Origin: a virus
IMG/VR virus record: IMGVR_UViG_3300021959_000073
Location: 1 to 48,581 of that record
Direction: 5' to 3' (one strand)
Length of the DNA stretch: 48,581 bases
How positions within the stretch are numbered: position 1 is the first letter of the stretch; every line of letters begins with the position of its first letter. A model generated the notes under the pieces. The model was not told the DNA's origin. It did not search any database and saw nothing but the letters and a program-made list of their open reading frames with translations. The position numbers and the translations under genes are program-made. This document shows positions 40,055-46,471 of the stretch, piece by piece.

Positions 40055-40165
40055 GCGGGCGAGAAATCAAACTTCAGCACTGCTGCACAGCGGCAACGGA
40101 AGCTGGGAAGTCACTCCGCCTATGCATCAGAGGGGGGTCCGAACCCCCCTCTCACTACTTTCATA
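40055..40165 (+). ncRNA. Candidate structured small RNA
   Basis: This gap of about 140 bases between a late promoter box and phoH holds no gene with a ribosome-binding site. It is more G+C-rich than its surroundings, has several short self-complementary pieces (such as CTGCTGCACAGCGGCAACGG), and ends in a perfect 9-bp hairpin at 40129-40152. It could be a small RNA or a leader that controls phoH. No known RNA family is recognised. Confidence 0.35.
40129..40152 (+). terminator. Strong hairpin, terminator-like
   Basis: AGAGGGGGG (40129-40137) pairs perfectly with CCCCCCTCT (40144-40152) across a TCCGAA loop. The following tract (CACTACTTTC) is poor in T, so termination may be inefficient. Confidence 0.55.
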
Positions 40166-40178
40166 ATAAGGATATATA

Positions 40179-40892
40179 ATGGTCAGTGTTAAGAAGAACA
40201 AAGAGATCAATCACAATAATCTAGTATCAGTCAAACCCATCACTGATAATCAGAAAGTGGTTTTTAAATCATTTAAGGATGGTAAGAACCAGTTCCTATT
40301 TGGTGCTGCGGGTACAGGTAAGACTTTTAGTGCATTGTTTCTTGCACTGCAAGCAGTGATGGACTTGAAGACCAAATATGAGAAGGTCATATTGGTTCGA
40401 TCACTTATCCCTACGAGGGAGATTGGTTTCCTGCCGGGTGATGAAGAAGATAAGGCCGCACTGTATCAGGTGCCATATCAGAACATGGTACAGTTCATGT
40501 TTGAACAACCAAATGAACAGGCGTTCAGCAATCTGTATGATCGTCTCAAGGGACAGGGTACACTCTACTTCCTATCAACTTCTTTCCTAAGAGGGTTGAC
40601 ATTTGATAACGCAATCATTATAGTAGATGAATGCCAGAATATGAATTTCCACGAACTTGATACTATTGTCACCCGTGTTGGTCAAGACTCAAAGATTATG
40701 TTCTGTGGTGACTTTGATCAGACTGATTTACAGAGGACAAATGAAAAAAATGGATTACATGACTTCCTCAGAATTCTTGAGGAGATGGAAGAGTTTAACT
40801 GTACTGAGTTTACTATCGGTGATATTGTCCGTAGTGGCTTCGTTCGTAGTTATCTCATTAATAAGATTAAGCTTGGGATAGGAATGGAATAA
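40179..40892 (+). CDS. phoH: PhoH-like P-loop ATPase
   Basis: The 237-residue protein has Walker A FLFGAAGTGKTFSALF (residues ~39-54), VRSLIPTREIGFLPGDEEDK, and Walker B NAIIIVDECQNMNFHE followed by MFCGDFDQTDL. This is the PhoH family, common in marine phages; the role in infection is not established, but a helicase/RNase-associated activity is suspected. AAGGA precedes the start. The stop overlaps the lysozyme gene by one base. Confidence 0.9.
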   Translation: MVSVKKNKEINHNNLVSVKPITDNQKVVFKSFKDGKNQFLFGAAGTGKTFSALFLALQAVMDLKTKYEKVILVRSLIPTREIGFLPGDEEDKAALYQVPYQNMVQFMFEQPNEQAFSNLYDRLKGQGTLYFLSTSFLRGLTFDNAIIIVDECQNMNFHELDTIVTRVGQDSKIMFCGDFDQTDLQRTNEKNGLHDFLRILEEMEEFNCTEFTIGDIVRSGFVRSYLINKIKLGIGME

Positions 40893-41335
40893 TGAATTTA
40901 GAACAATTTAGAGAACAACTCGAAATCGACGAGGGAGTTAAATATGAGGTATATAATGACCATCTTGGTTATGCTACTTTTGGCGTCGGCCATTTGGTCC
41001 TTGAGTCTGACCCCGAATACGGTGATCCCATCGGCGCTCCCGTCAGTGAGTCCAGAGTCATTGAGGCCTTCGAACAGGATTGCGAAAACGTCTTGCGAGA
41101 CTGCCACATCCTTTACGAAGACTTTGACGATCTGCCAGAAGAAGCTCAGCAAGTGATTGCTAACATGATGTTCAATATGGGCCGACCTCGCCTGAGTAGA
41201 TTCAAGGGTATGAAACGTGGTGTGGATTCCCGTGATTGGAATGCCGCCGCAGATGAGATGGTTGACTCGGCGTGGTATCGTCAGGTCACCAATCGAGCAA
41301 ATAGACTAGTTGACAGGATTCGTGCTTTGGCATGA
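40892..41335 (+). CDS. e: T4-type lysozyme (GH24 endolysin)
   Basis: The 147-residue protein has DEGVKYEVYNDHLGYATFGV with Glu14, Asp23 and Thr29 at exactly the spacing of T4 lysozyme Glu11, Asp20 and Thr26. MMFNMGRPRLSRFKGM and SAWYRQVTNRANRLVDRI follow. It hydrolyses peptidoglycan at lysis and has no signal peptide, so it needs a holin. It is slightly shorter than T4 lysozyme (164). It overlaps phoH and the sulfotransferase-like gene. Confidence 0.92.
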   Translation: MNLEQFREQLEIDEGVKYEVYNDHLGYATFGVGHLVLESDPEYGDPIGAPVSESRVIEAFEQDCENVLRDCHILYEDFDDLPEEAQQVIANMMFNMGRPRLSRFKGMKRGVDSRDWNAAADEMVDSAWYRQVTNRANRLVDRIRALA

Positions 41336-41922
41336 CGATATTATCGACTAAAAAATATCTCTTTATTAAAGTGCAGAAAACTGGTGGAACGACTATATTT
41401 AAACAAATGTTGCATCATGATTCTGGTGCTAAAGTTATACAAAGAATTCGAGATGGACAAGCAACTTTTCATGTTGAATCTTCTTGGATAAAAGAAGGTG
41501 TATTTCCAAAATTAGGTTTGGAATGGGATGAGTATTTCAAATTTGGTTTTGTAAGAAATCCTTGGGATAGAGAATTATCAAATTATTTTTACAATGGGGG
41601 AAAATTTAAACCCCCAGAAGATATTTCTTTTAAAGAATGGTTAAATATGAATTTAAGAAAAGACGGACTAATTCATGATCATAACACACCTCAATGTGAT
41701 TATCTAACTGATGTAGATTACATAGCACGGTTTGAGAATTATGATGAAGAAGTTAAATATTTGTTTCCAAAAATATGTGTCGATTGGGCCCAAAATTATA
41801 AGCATTATAACAAGACAGACCATAAACCTTATTGGGAATACTATGATGATGCAGATATAATGAAAGTTCATCAGTGGTATGAGAAAGACATCGAAATGTA
41901 TAATTATGAGTTTGGAGAATAA
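41332..41922 (+). CDS. Sulfotransferase-family protein
   Basis: The 196-residue protein has YLFIKVQKTGGTTIFKQML (residues ~9-27), the 5'-phosphosulfate-binding loop, and FGFVRNPWDRELSNYFYNG (~80-98), the 3'-phosphate-binding motif of PAPS-dependent sulfotransferases. It would move a sulfate from PAPS to an unknown acceptor, perhaps a cell-surface sugar. It is clearly A+T-rich compared with its neighbours. The next gene is APS-kinase-like, which would make PAPS, and this supports the assignment. Confidence 0.75.
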   Translation: MTILSTKKYLFIKVQKTGGTTIFKQMLHHDSGAKVIQRIRDGQATFHVESSWIKEGVFPKLGLEWDEYFKFGFVRNPWDRELSNYFYNGGKFKPPEDISFKEWLNMNLRKDGLIHDHNTPQCDYLTDVDYIARFENYDEEVKYLFPKICVDWAQNYKHYNKTDHKPYWEYYDDADIMKVHQWYEKDIEMYNYEFGE

Positions 41923-42389
41923 TGAAGATTTTAGTGATGGGTCTGCCGGGATCAGGTAAGAGTACATTTGCTGAACCTCTGGCCAAAAGTTTATTTGGTA
42001 TATGGATAAATGCAGATCAAGTAAGAGAGAAATACGATGATTGGGACTTCTCTGATAAGGGACGTATTCGACAATCACAGAGAATGAAACACCTTTCAGA
42101 TGGGGTGGTCATGGCTGGTGGAGTTGCAATTGCAGACTTCATTTGTCCTACAGAAGAAACACGCCGAGAGTTTGACGCAGATTTCATAATATGGATGGCA
42201 ACAATAGGTGTCGGTAAATATGAGGATACCAATAAGATTTTCATAGAACCCGAAGATTATGATATAAGGATAGAAAAATGGATAGATACAAACCAACTGT
42301 TCAAATGCTTGGACGGTTTCAACCATGGCATAAAGGACACAGAGAACTTTTCAAGAGAGCTCACGCAAAGACTGGCCAAGTTGCAATAA
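41922..42389 (+). CDS. Adenylylsulfate (APS) kinase-like P-loop protein
   Basis: The 155-residue protein has Walker A MGLPGSGKSTFAEPLA, then NADQVREKYDDWDFSDKGRI and GVAIADFICPTEETRREF, in the order seen in CysC-type APS kinases, which phosphorylate APS to PAPS. It is shorter than CysC (about 200). Its last 37 codons overlap the next gene in another frame. Other small P-loop kinases cannot be excluded, but the adjacent sulfotransferase favours PAPS synthesis. Confidence 0.7.
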   Translation: MKILVMGLPGSGKSTFAEPLAKSLFGIWINADQVREKYDDWDFSDKGRIRQSQRMKHLSDGVVMAGGVAIADFICPTEETRREFDADFIIWMATIGVGKYEDTNKIFIEPEDYDIRIEKWIDTNQLFKCLDGFNHGIKDTENFSRELTQRLAKLQ

Positions 42390-42607
42390 TGGTTCGACTC
42401 ACTGGTGAGGGATGGTTTGATCAACCAGACGTTATTGCTGATCTTAAAAATCACGGATATGAGTATGATAAGGATTATATTATTATGCACGTTCCGAATA
42501 TAGTGAATATCACATATGGTAGAGATGTTGGGTATGATATTGAGCAAGAACATCTTGGTGAAGAAATAGAAAAGATTTCTGCGACAAGGATTCGTGCGTT
42601 ATCATAG
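42278..42607 (+). CDS. HIGH-superfamily nucleotidylyltransferase
   Basis: This 109-residue protein has MLGRFQPWHKGHRELFKRAH (HxGH-type nucleotide site) and KISATRIRALS (ISxTxxR motif), as in NMN adenylyl- and cytidylyltransferases. It begins 112 bases inside the APS-kinase-like gene. It is small for NadM/NadR, so it may be a stripped-down enzyme. In the sulfation context, an ATP-sulfurylase-like adenylyltransfer is conceivable, since that family also uses HxGH, but NAD metabolism is equally possible. Confidence 0.65.
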   Translation: MDRYKPTVQMLGRFQPWHKGHRELFKRAHAKTGQVAIMVRLTGEGWFDQPDVIADLKNHGYEYDKDYIIMHVPNIVNITYGRDVGYDIEQEHLGEEIEKISATRIRALS

Positions 42608-42609
42608 GT

Positions 42610-42617
42610 TATAAATA
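42610..42617 (+). promoter_or_regulatory. T4-late-type promoter box
   Basis: TATAAATA begins 3 bases after the upstream stop, with GGAG before the start at 42639. Confidence 0.65.
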
Positions 42618-42638
42618 TATGATAAATGGAGATTAAAT

Positions 42639-42986
42639 ATGACAACTTACACAGTCACAAGAGTTATAACAAGACCTAACACTTCAACTCAATGGCCGAG
42701 GGAAGATTTGGGGTTAAGTGGTGAGGGTCGCATTCTCGAAAATGTTACCATCTCCACTAGTTTTGATAGCGATAATCTAGTGCAAACAAGTAGTTATGTT
42801 TGGGCATCCAAAGCAGATTATATAAACAATCTTCCTAGTGAAGATAACCCCGCCCCTAACTGGATCAAACGGCGGGATCAATATAATACACATATGTCCT
42901 CAAACAACATAACTGGCAGAATTACAGGAGAAGATGGTACAGTTAAGGTTTTTAATAGCTCTAATAATACTTGGGAAGAGGAATAG
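42639..42986 (+). CDS. Small late protein, possibly structural
   Basis: The 115-residue product (MTTYTVTRVITRPNTSTQWP...) is polar and beta-rich, with NTHMSSNNITGRITGEDGTV near the C-terminus and no catalytic motif. It has its own late promoter, separate from the enzymes upstream. A tail or fibre-associated protein is plausible. Not recognised. Confidence 0.5.
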   Translation: MTTYTVTRVITRPNTSTQWPREDLGLSGEGRILENVTISTSFDSDNLVQTSSYVWASKADYINNLPSEDNPAPNWIKRRDQYNTHMSSNNITGRITGEDGTVKVFNSSNNTWEEE

Positions 42987-42997
42987 AAAATTAAATA

Positions 42998-43714
42998 ATG
43001 TTTAATCATGTAGGGGTGGAGTTGCAACCCATAACAGCAACTAATAAGGACGGTGTTCGTCTATATGAGACACCAGAGGGTAATAAGTATCCATCAATCA
43101 CAACAGTTCTATCAGTCCGTAATAAGAAGGGACTGATGGAGTGGCGTAAGAGGGTAGGTAATGAAGTTGCCAACCATGTAGCACGAACTGCTGCGAATCG
43201 TGGCACTAAGGTTCACCACATGTGTGAAGATTACCTCAACAACATGCCGACCAATTTCCCCAAGGAATGGGCGAAACACAAGAAGAATTTCCTGCCATAT
43301 TGTCTTTTTGGTCAACTTGCAGACAAAGCATTATGCAATATTGATAACATATATGCACAAGAAGCAGGACTCTATAGTGATAAATATAAGGTAGCGGGAA
43401 GGGTTGATTGTATTGCAGAGTACAATGGTGTACCGTCGATTATCGACTTCAAGACATCAACCAAAGAGCGTAAAGACGAATGGAACGAAAGTTATTACAT
43501 TCAGGGTTCTGCGTATGCAGAGATGTTCGGAGAAAGAACTGGCATAGAAATCTCTCAGGTAGTGATTTTAGTAGTAACAGAGGATGGAACTGTCCAAGAG
43601 TTTGTAAGAGACAAACACGAATACCTTGATGCTCTAGTGGAAACCGTTGCAGAATGGAGCAAACAGAATGAAACCTCTAGTAGCAGTACTGGCAGTGTTT
43701 CTGTTAATGGGTAG
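42998..43714 (+). CDS. PD-(D/E)XK exonuclease (RecB/Cas4-like)
   Basis: The 238-residue protein has YPSITTVLSVRNKKGLMEWR near the N-terminus, AANRGTKVHHMCEDYLN, then VAGRVDCIAEYNGVPSIIDF with the following KTSTKERKDEW and YYIQGSAYAEM. GRVD...IIDFKT and QGSAYA are the D, D-x-K and Gln motifs of RecB-type nucleases. In phages such enzymes process DNA ends for recombination. It overlaps the next gene by 47 bases. Confidence 0.85.
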   Translation: MFNHVGVELQPITATNKDGVRLYETPEGNKYPSITTVLSVRNKKGLMEWRKRVGNEVANHVARTAANRGTKVHHMCEDYLNNMPTNFPKEWAKHKKNFLPYCLFGQLADKALCNIDNIYAQEAGLYSDKYKVAGRVDCIAEYNGVPSIIDFKTSTKERKDEWNESYYIQGSAYAEMFGERTGIEISQVVILVVTEDGTVQEFVRDKHEYLDALVETVAEWSKQNETSSSSTGSVSVNG

Positions 43715-44042
43715 CCAAACCTTAGCGCAAGAAACAATTCCAGAACCACAAGATTTAAAAGAATTTCCAAATTGGATTGTAACACAGAAACCTGTGTTAT
43801 GCGGTCCTGTAAAGGAAGTTATGGATAAGGTCAAAGAGTTTGGTGAAGAATCAATTTCCGCTTGGGTAGATGCAGAACAGAAAAGTGTTGTCATGTCCTA
43901 TATAAATGAAACCACGGGTACAGCCACAGTATTAGAAATACAGGGTAAGTGGGCGTGTATTTTAAGTCAGGGAGTGGGTGGAACTTTACTTTCATTACCA
44001 AAAAAAATTAAAGGAATGCCAATAAAGCACTTGACTTATTAA
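43668..44042 (+). CDS. Small secreted (periplasmic) phage protein
   Basis: This 124-residue protein has a signal peptide MKPLVAVLAVFLLMGSQTLA-QET and a small mature domain with two cysteines (KPVLCGPVK and KWACILSQG), probably disulfide-bonded in the periplasm. GGAG precedes ATG 43668. Similar secreted proteins are found in many marine phages; function unknown. The -35 box of the tmRNA promoter lies in its last codons. Confidence 0.65.
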   Translation: MKPLVAVLAVFLLMGSQTLAQETIPEPQDLKEFPNWIVTQKPVLCGPVKEVMDKVKEFGEESISAWVDAEQKSVVMSYINETTGTATVLEIQGKWACILSQGVGGTLLSLPKKIKGMPIKHLTY

Positions 44043-44059
44043 TCCCCGTGTGTTATATA
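44031..44059 (+). promoter_or_regulatory. Sigma-70-like promoter for tmRNA
   Basis: TTGACT (44031-44036), 17-base spacer with extended -10 TG, TATATA (44054-44059). Transcription would start near 44066, at the 5' side of the tmRNA acceptor piece. Confidence 0.75.
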
Positions 44060-44142
44060 TAAGATACAATTTGATGATACGAATTGAATACAGAACTGGA
44101 CGGGGGTGCGATACCCCCCGCCTCCACCAAAAGGAGATTGTC

Positions 44143-44214
44143 ATGAAAGAGATGATATCAGGAGATTCAGATGAAGAATCCTCTAGTAAAAAAAATATCG
44201 GTATTTATGTTTAA
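44143..44214 (+). CDS. Short ORF in tmRNA intervening segment
   Basis: AAGGAGATTGTC gives this ATG an excellent ribosome-binding site. The 23-residue product (MKEMISGDSDEESSSKKNIG...) is acidic and Ser-rich. It overlaps the membrane-protein ORF at 44171 in another frame and might couple its translation. Confidence 0.4.
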   Translation: MKEMISGDSDEESSSKKNIGIYV

Positions 44215-44305
44215 GTTATATATTCTTTGGAGTGTATGCGCTGATATTATTCTCATTTCTGGTATCATAGCCTTGTTACTTGGTTATGGTAAAATCTCTT
44301 TTTGA
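44171..44305 (+). CDS. 44-residue membrane protein in tmRNA intervening segment
   Basis: The ORF reads MKNPLVKKISVFMFKLYILW followed by a hydrophobic segment (VCADIILISGIIALLLGYGK), with GGAG 6 bases upstream. It ends one base before the 5' end of the tmRNA coding piece. If translated, the precursor is both an mRNA and a tmRNA precursor. Coding status is inferred only from the ribosome-binding site and composition. Confidence 0.45.
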   Translation: MKNPLVKKISVFMFKLYILWSVCADIILISGIIALLLGYGKISF

Positions 44306-44493
44306 TGGGGGCGAAATAGGATCGACAGGCTGGAATAGATGAGTGGAGAATTGTCGGATGACTGCGTTATTGGTCAAATTTCTAAATGCAAACGATAATG
44401 CAAACTATGGAGATTACGCTCTAGCAGCATAATCTTTCGGGGTTCGGTGGGTTCCTTGCAACAGAATACCCACCACTTTATTCAAAAAGAGTA

Positions 44494-44522
44494 TTGACAA
44501 ATATATAATAACCTGTTATACT
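44494..44522 (+). promoter_or_regulatory. Sigma-70-like promoter
   Basis: TTGACA (44494-44499), 17-base spacer ending TGT, TATACT (44517-44522). Transcription would begin near 44529, so the hammerhead ribozyme forms the very 5' end of the transcript. Confidence 0.85.
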
Positions 44523-44525
44523 CTG

Positions 44526-44587
44526 TATATAATGTCACTGATGAGTTTGTGAAATTCAAACGAAACACTTTGTGTCTGACAAATATT
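44526..44587 (+). ncRNA. Hammerhead ribozyme (type I topology)
   Basis: All core elements are present. CTGATGA at 44538-44544. Stem II GTTTG/CAAAC (44545-44549 with 44557-44561) with a 7-base loop. GAAA at 44562-44565. Stem III CAC/GTG (44566-44568 with 44572-44574) with a TTT loop, plus the A-T pair. Cleavage site GTC ending at 44576. Stem I TGTCA/TGACA (44533-44537 with 44577-44581), extended by ATAT/ATAT beyond an internal loop. Cleavage is predicted between 44576 and 44577. It is the first element of the mRNA of the next gene and lies 100 bases downstream of the tmRNA coding piece. Confidence 0.88.
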
Positions 44588-44622
44588 GTCTAACTTATCA
44601 TCTTGAAAGGATGAATTATACT

Positions 44623-44892
44623 ATGACTAAAACTACGACTAAGACTTCTAAGGTTATTGCCGCTCTCGAAAACGGTACTGAACTTACTGCGAAACAGATT
44701 AGCGCTCGATATGGCGTTAAGAATGTTCGAGCGCTCATGAGCTCACTTCGTATGCAGGGATATCCTGTATATCTCAACAAACGCACTAGTGTGTTTGAAG
44801 GTGAGACTAAGGTTTACAATAAGTATCGTATTGGTAAGCCAACCCGTGCTGTGATTGCTGCTGGTTATCGTGCTCTTGCACAGGGTGTCTGA
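44623..44892 (+). CDS. Small helix-turn-helix protein
   Basis: The 89-residue protein starts MTKTTTKTSKVIAALENGTE and contains TAKQISARYGVKNVRALMSS with LRMQGYPVYLN, a winged-helix-like DNA-binding fold. AAAGGA lies 14-19 bases before ATG 44623; ATG 44611 is too close. Its leader carries the hammerhead ribozyme and a terminator follows, so it is a monocistronic, probably highly expressed regulator. Target unknown. Confidence 0.65.
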   Translation: MTKTTTKTSKVIAALENGTELTAKQISARYGVKNVRALMSSLRMQGYPVYLNKRTSVFEGETKVYNKYRIGKPTRAVIAAGYRALAQGV

Positions 44893-44941
44893 TTAACAGA
44901 CTAAATACCACTACTAACGGGTGATGCCGTAATACATCCGT

Positions 44942-44971
44942 GAGGGGCCAACGGTTAGCCCCTCAACTTTT
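44942..44971 (+). terminator. Intrinsic terminator
   Basis: GAGGGGC (44942-44948) pairs perfectly with GCCCCTC (44958-44964) across a 9-base loop, followed by AACTTTT. Confidence 0.75.
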
Positions 44972-44988
44972 AAAGGGAGACTAAACAA

Positions 44989-45360
44989 ATGAAGAAACTA
45001 ATGATCGGAGTTGCACTAGCAACTTGTATTTCAAGTGTTGCTATGGCAGAAGAGAAGAAAGTTTCATCTGTTCTACCTAAAATTGACATGTCCTTTGTGA
45101 CTGATACTGAGCGTAATGTAACTCAGGAAACAACCTCTACAAAATTTGGTGTGGTTGCTGGAATTAAGGGATTTGATCTGTCAGTTAAACCATCGTTTAG
45201 CTGGGACGACAGTGAAATTTCTAATGTTGAGTTTTGGGGTGGATATACATTTGATGTGAATGAATCCTTTGGTATTACACCTTATGGTGAAGTCAATTTC
45301 AATAATGATTTTGAAACCGCCGATAAAATTGTCGGTGTTAAGACTGAATATAAGTTCTAA
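44989..45360 (+). CDS. Secreted porin-like outer-membrane protein
   Basis: The 123-residue protein has a signal peptide MKKLMIGVALATCISSVAMA-EE, then alternating amphipathic strands (TKFGVVAGIKGFDLSVKPSF, VEFWGGYTFDVNESFGITPY) and a C-terminal Phe (VGVKTEYKF), the BAM recognition feature of outer-membrane beta-barrels. Its length fits a barrel of about 8 strands. GGGAG lies upstream and terminators lie on both sides, so it is expressed alone. A superinfection-exclusion or envelope-modifying role is plausible; no family is identified. Confidence 0.7.
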   Translation: MKKLMIGVALATCISSVAMAEEKKVSSVLPKIDMSFVTDTERNVTQETTSTKFGVVAGIKGFDLSVKPSFSWDDSEISNVEFWGGYTFDVNESFGITPYGEVNFNNDFETADKIVGVKTEYKF

Positions 45361-45373
45361 GACTAAAGGTTAC

Positions 45374-45402
45374 GGGGTTCCTTTCAAAAACCCCCATTTT
45401 TT
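45374..45402 (+). terminator. Intrinsic terminator
   Basis: GGGGTT (45374-45379) pairs with AACCCC (45389-45394), followed by CATTTTTTATTTT. Confidence 0.75.
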
Positions 45403-45419
45403 ATTTTAATGGAGTACAC

Positions 45420-45638
45420 ATGGCACTGAATACTGCAAAGACATTTTCGATGGAAATCGAACGTATTGCAAACGAAAAGAATATCACTCATTTGGAAGCA
45501 GTCCTTGACTATTGCCATCGTCAAGAGATTGAACCCGATACAGTGGGCCGTCTTATTTCCAAGAGTCTCAAAGAGAAGATTGAAGCAAACGCACGGGAAC
45601 TAAACTTTCTTCCAAGACAGGCACAGCTTCCAGTATGA
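45420..45638 (+). CDS. 33: Late-promoter transcription accessory protein (gp33-like)
   Basis: The 72-residue protein aligns by eye with T4 gp33: FSMEIERIANEKNITHLEAV and then SKSLKEKIEANARELNFL correspond to gp33 FIIEKMVEEFGMSYLEA and SGIIEKIQSEAIDENLL. gp33 bridges RNA polymerase and the sliding clamp gp45 to activate late promoters. It is shorter than T4 gp33 (112), lacking the N-terminal part. TATAAATA boxes elsewhere in the window support a T4-like late system. It overlaps the next gene by 4 bases. Confidence 0.75.
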   Translation: MALNTAKTFSMEIERIANEKNITHLEAVLDYCHRQEIEPDTVGRLISKSLKEKIEANARELNFLPRQAQLPV

Positions 45639-45757
45639 CATATGAACTGAAAGTTCCAAACGGAACATACAGGGCAAATAATTTATTTGTTCTATTCTTC
45701 ACTGTAGTCAAACATAGACTGCATCATTTAATTAAAGACAGGAAGTTTATGGACTGA
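45635..45757 (+). CDS. 40-residue protein, function unknown
   Basis: The product MTYELKVPNGTYRANNLFVL... has a hydrophobic centre (NNLFVLFFTVV) and a basic C-terminus. It overlaps gene 33 by 4 bases and the next gene by one base, which supports it as a coupled gene. Confidence 0.55.
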   Translation: MTYELKVPNGTYRANNLFVLFFTVVKHRLHHLIKDRKFMD

Positions 45758-45903
45758 TGAAACATCTCAAGGAAAACAACACTAACTATTTTATGCACCT
45801 TGCTCATGCGTGGGTGATGGCTATTGTTCTAATTATTCACGGGGTAATCCCCTGCATTTTAACTGATTGGGTATCGAAGCGTATCTGTAATGGAACCGAT
45901 TGA
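45757..45903 (+). CDS. Small membrane protein (DUF6356-like)
   Basis: The 48-residue protein MKHLKENNTNYFMHLAHAWV is followed by a hydrophobic segment (MAIVLIIHGVIPCIL). This matches a small family I recall as DUF6356, with an HLxEN...YFxH N-terminus and an Ile/Pro-rich membrane segment. It overlaps the gene 59 homologue by 14 bases. Function unknown. Confidence 0.6.
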   Translation: MKHLKENNTNYFMHLAHAWVMAIVLIIHGVIPCILTDWVSKRICNGTD

Positions 45904-46471
45904 CGTTTATCTAATGTACTGTGCTATGAAAGCACACTTTGGTAAGGGTGACTATGACTTTGTAACATACAAGGGCAAGACTCGTATCAAGAGAGACACC
46001 TTCTATAAACGTAAGGACAGATCGTTCTTCGTAAAACTTTCACGCAAGTACAACACAGAACAAGAAATTCAAAACTACTTTGTATCAAATTTCATCAAGG
46101 ACAAGAAGGGGTATATTGCCAACTTCAATGATGAGAACTACGAGTCATGGAAACTAAAACGACAGGGTTTCTTTGATCTGTTTGAGGTAGAGATGAAACC
46201 TCTTGTAGAAGCGTTTGAGGATTTGTTCACAGTAACGAATGGGCAGCACCCAAAATTAATGAAAGAGTTTCTAGGTGGCCGAGTGTCATTAGAGACATTG
46301 ATCATACTAGATGAGCTGGTCAACTTTGGACCAGATTGGAATAAACAATTAGAGGATGATATCATATGGATTGATTTAGATAATCTGATGAATAATTACG
46401 AAAGGTTCTTGACAATTGATCAAGAACAGTATAAGATAAGACTATTAAAACTCATAGAGGAGTCCAGTTGA
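45890..46471 (+). CDS. 59: Replicative helicase loader (gp59-like)
   Basis: The 193-residue protein aligns with T4 gp59: DVYLMYCAMKAHFGKGDYDF, KRKDRSFFVKLSRKYNTEQE and YFVSNFIKDKKGYIANF match gp59 VYKLYLMIKQHMNGKYDV, RRDKYFFQKLSEKYK and LIFISNLVANQDAWIGD. The C-terminal VSLETLIILDELVNF also corresponds. gp59 loads the gp41 helicase on gp32-coated forks. Length is near T4 gp59 (217). Gene 32 starts about 1.8 kb downstream. Confidence 0.85.
   Translation: MEPIDVYLMYCAMKAHFGKGDYDFVTYKGKTRIKRDTFYKRKDRSFFVKLSRKYNTEQEIQNYFVSNFIKDKKGYIANFNDENYESWKLKRQGFFDLFEVEMKPLVEAFEDLFTVTNGQHPKLMKEFLGGRVSLETLIILDELVNFGPDWNKQLEDDIIWIDLDNLMNNYERFLTIDQEQYKIRLLKLIEESS

Larger units (their letters stand above)
44066..44477 (+). 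ncRNA. ssrA: Two-piece, circularly permuted tmRNA
   Basis: The acceptor piece comes first. A T-arm GGGGG/CCCCC with loop TGCGATA (44102-44118) is followed by CGCCTCC, A and CCA (to 44129). The coding piece begins at 44307 with GGGGGCG, which pairs base for base (one G-T) with CGCCTCC to form the acceptor stem, followed by GGATCGACAGG. A resume codon GCA at 44388 opens the tag ANDNANYGDYALAA and a TAA stop (44430-44432), then a hairpin GGTGGGT/ACCCACC (44446-44474). The RNA rescues stalled ribosomes with SmpB. The permuted order (3' half first, 177-base intervening segment) is that of alphaproteobacteria, cyanobacteria and some betaproteobacteria. The outer ends are estimates. Confidence 0.9.
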
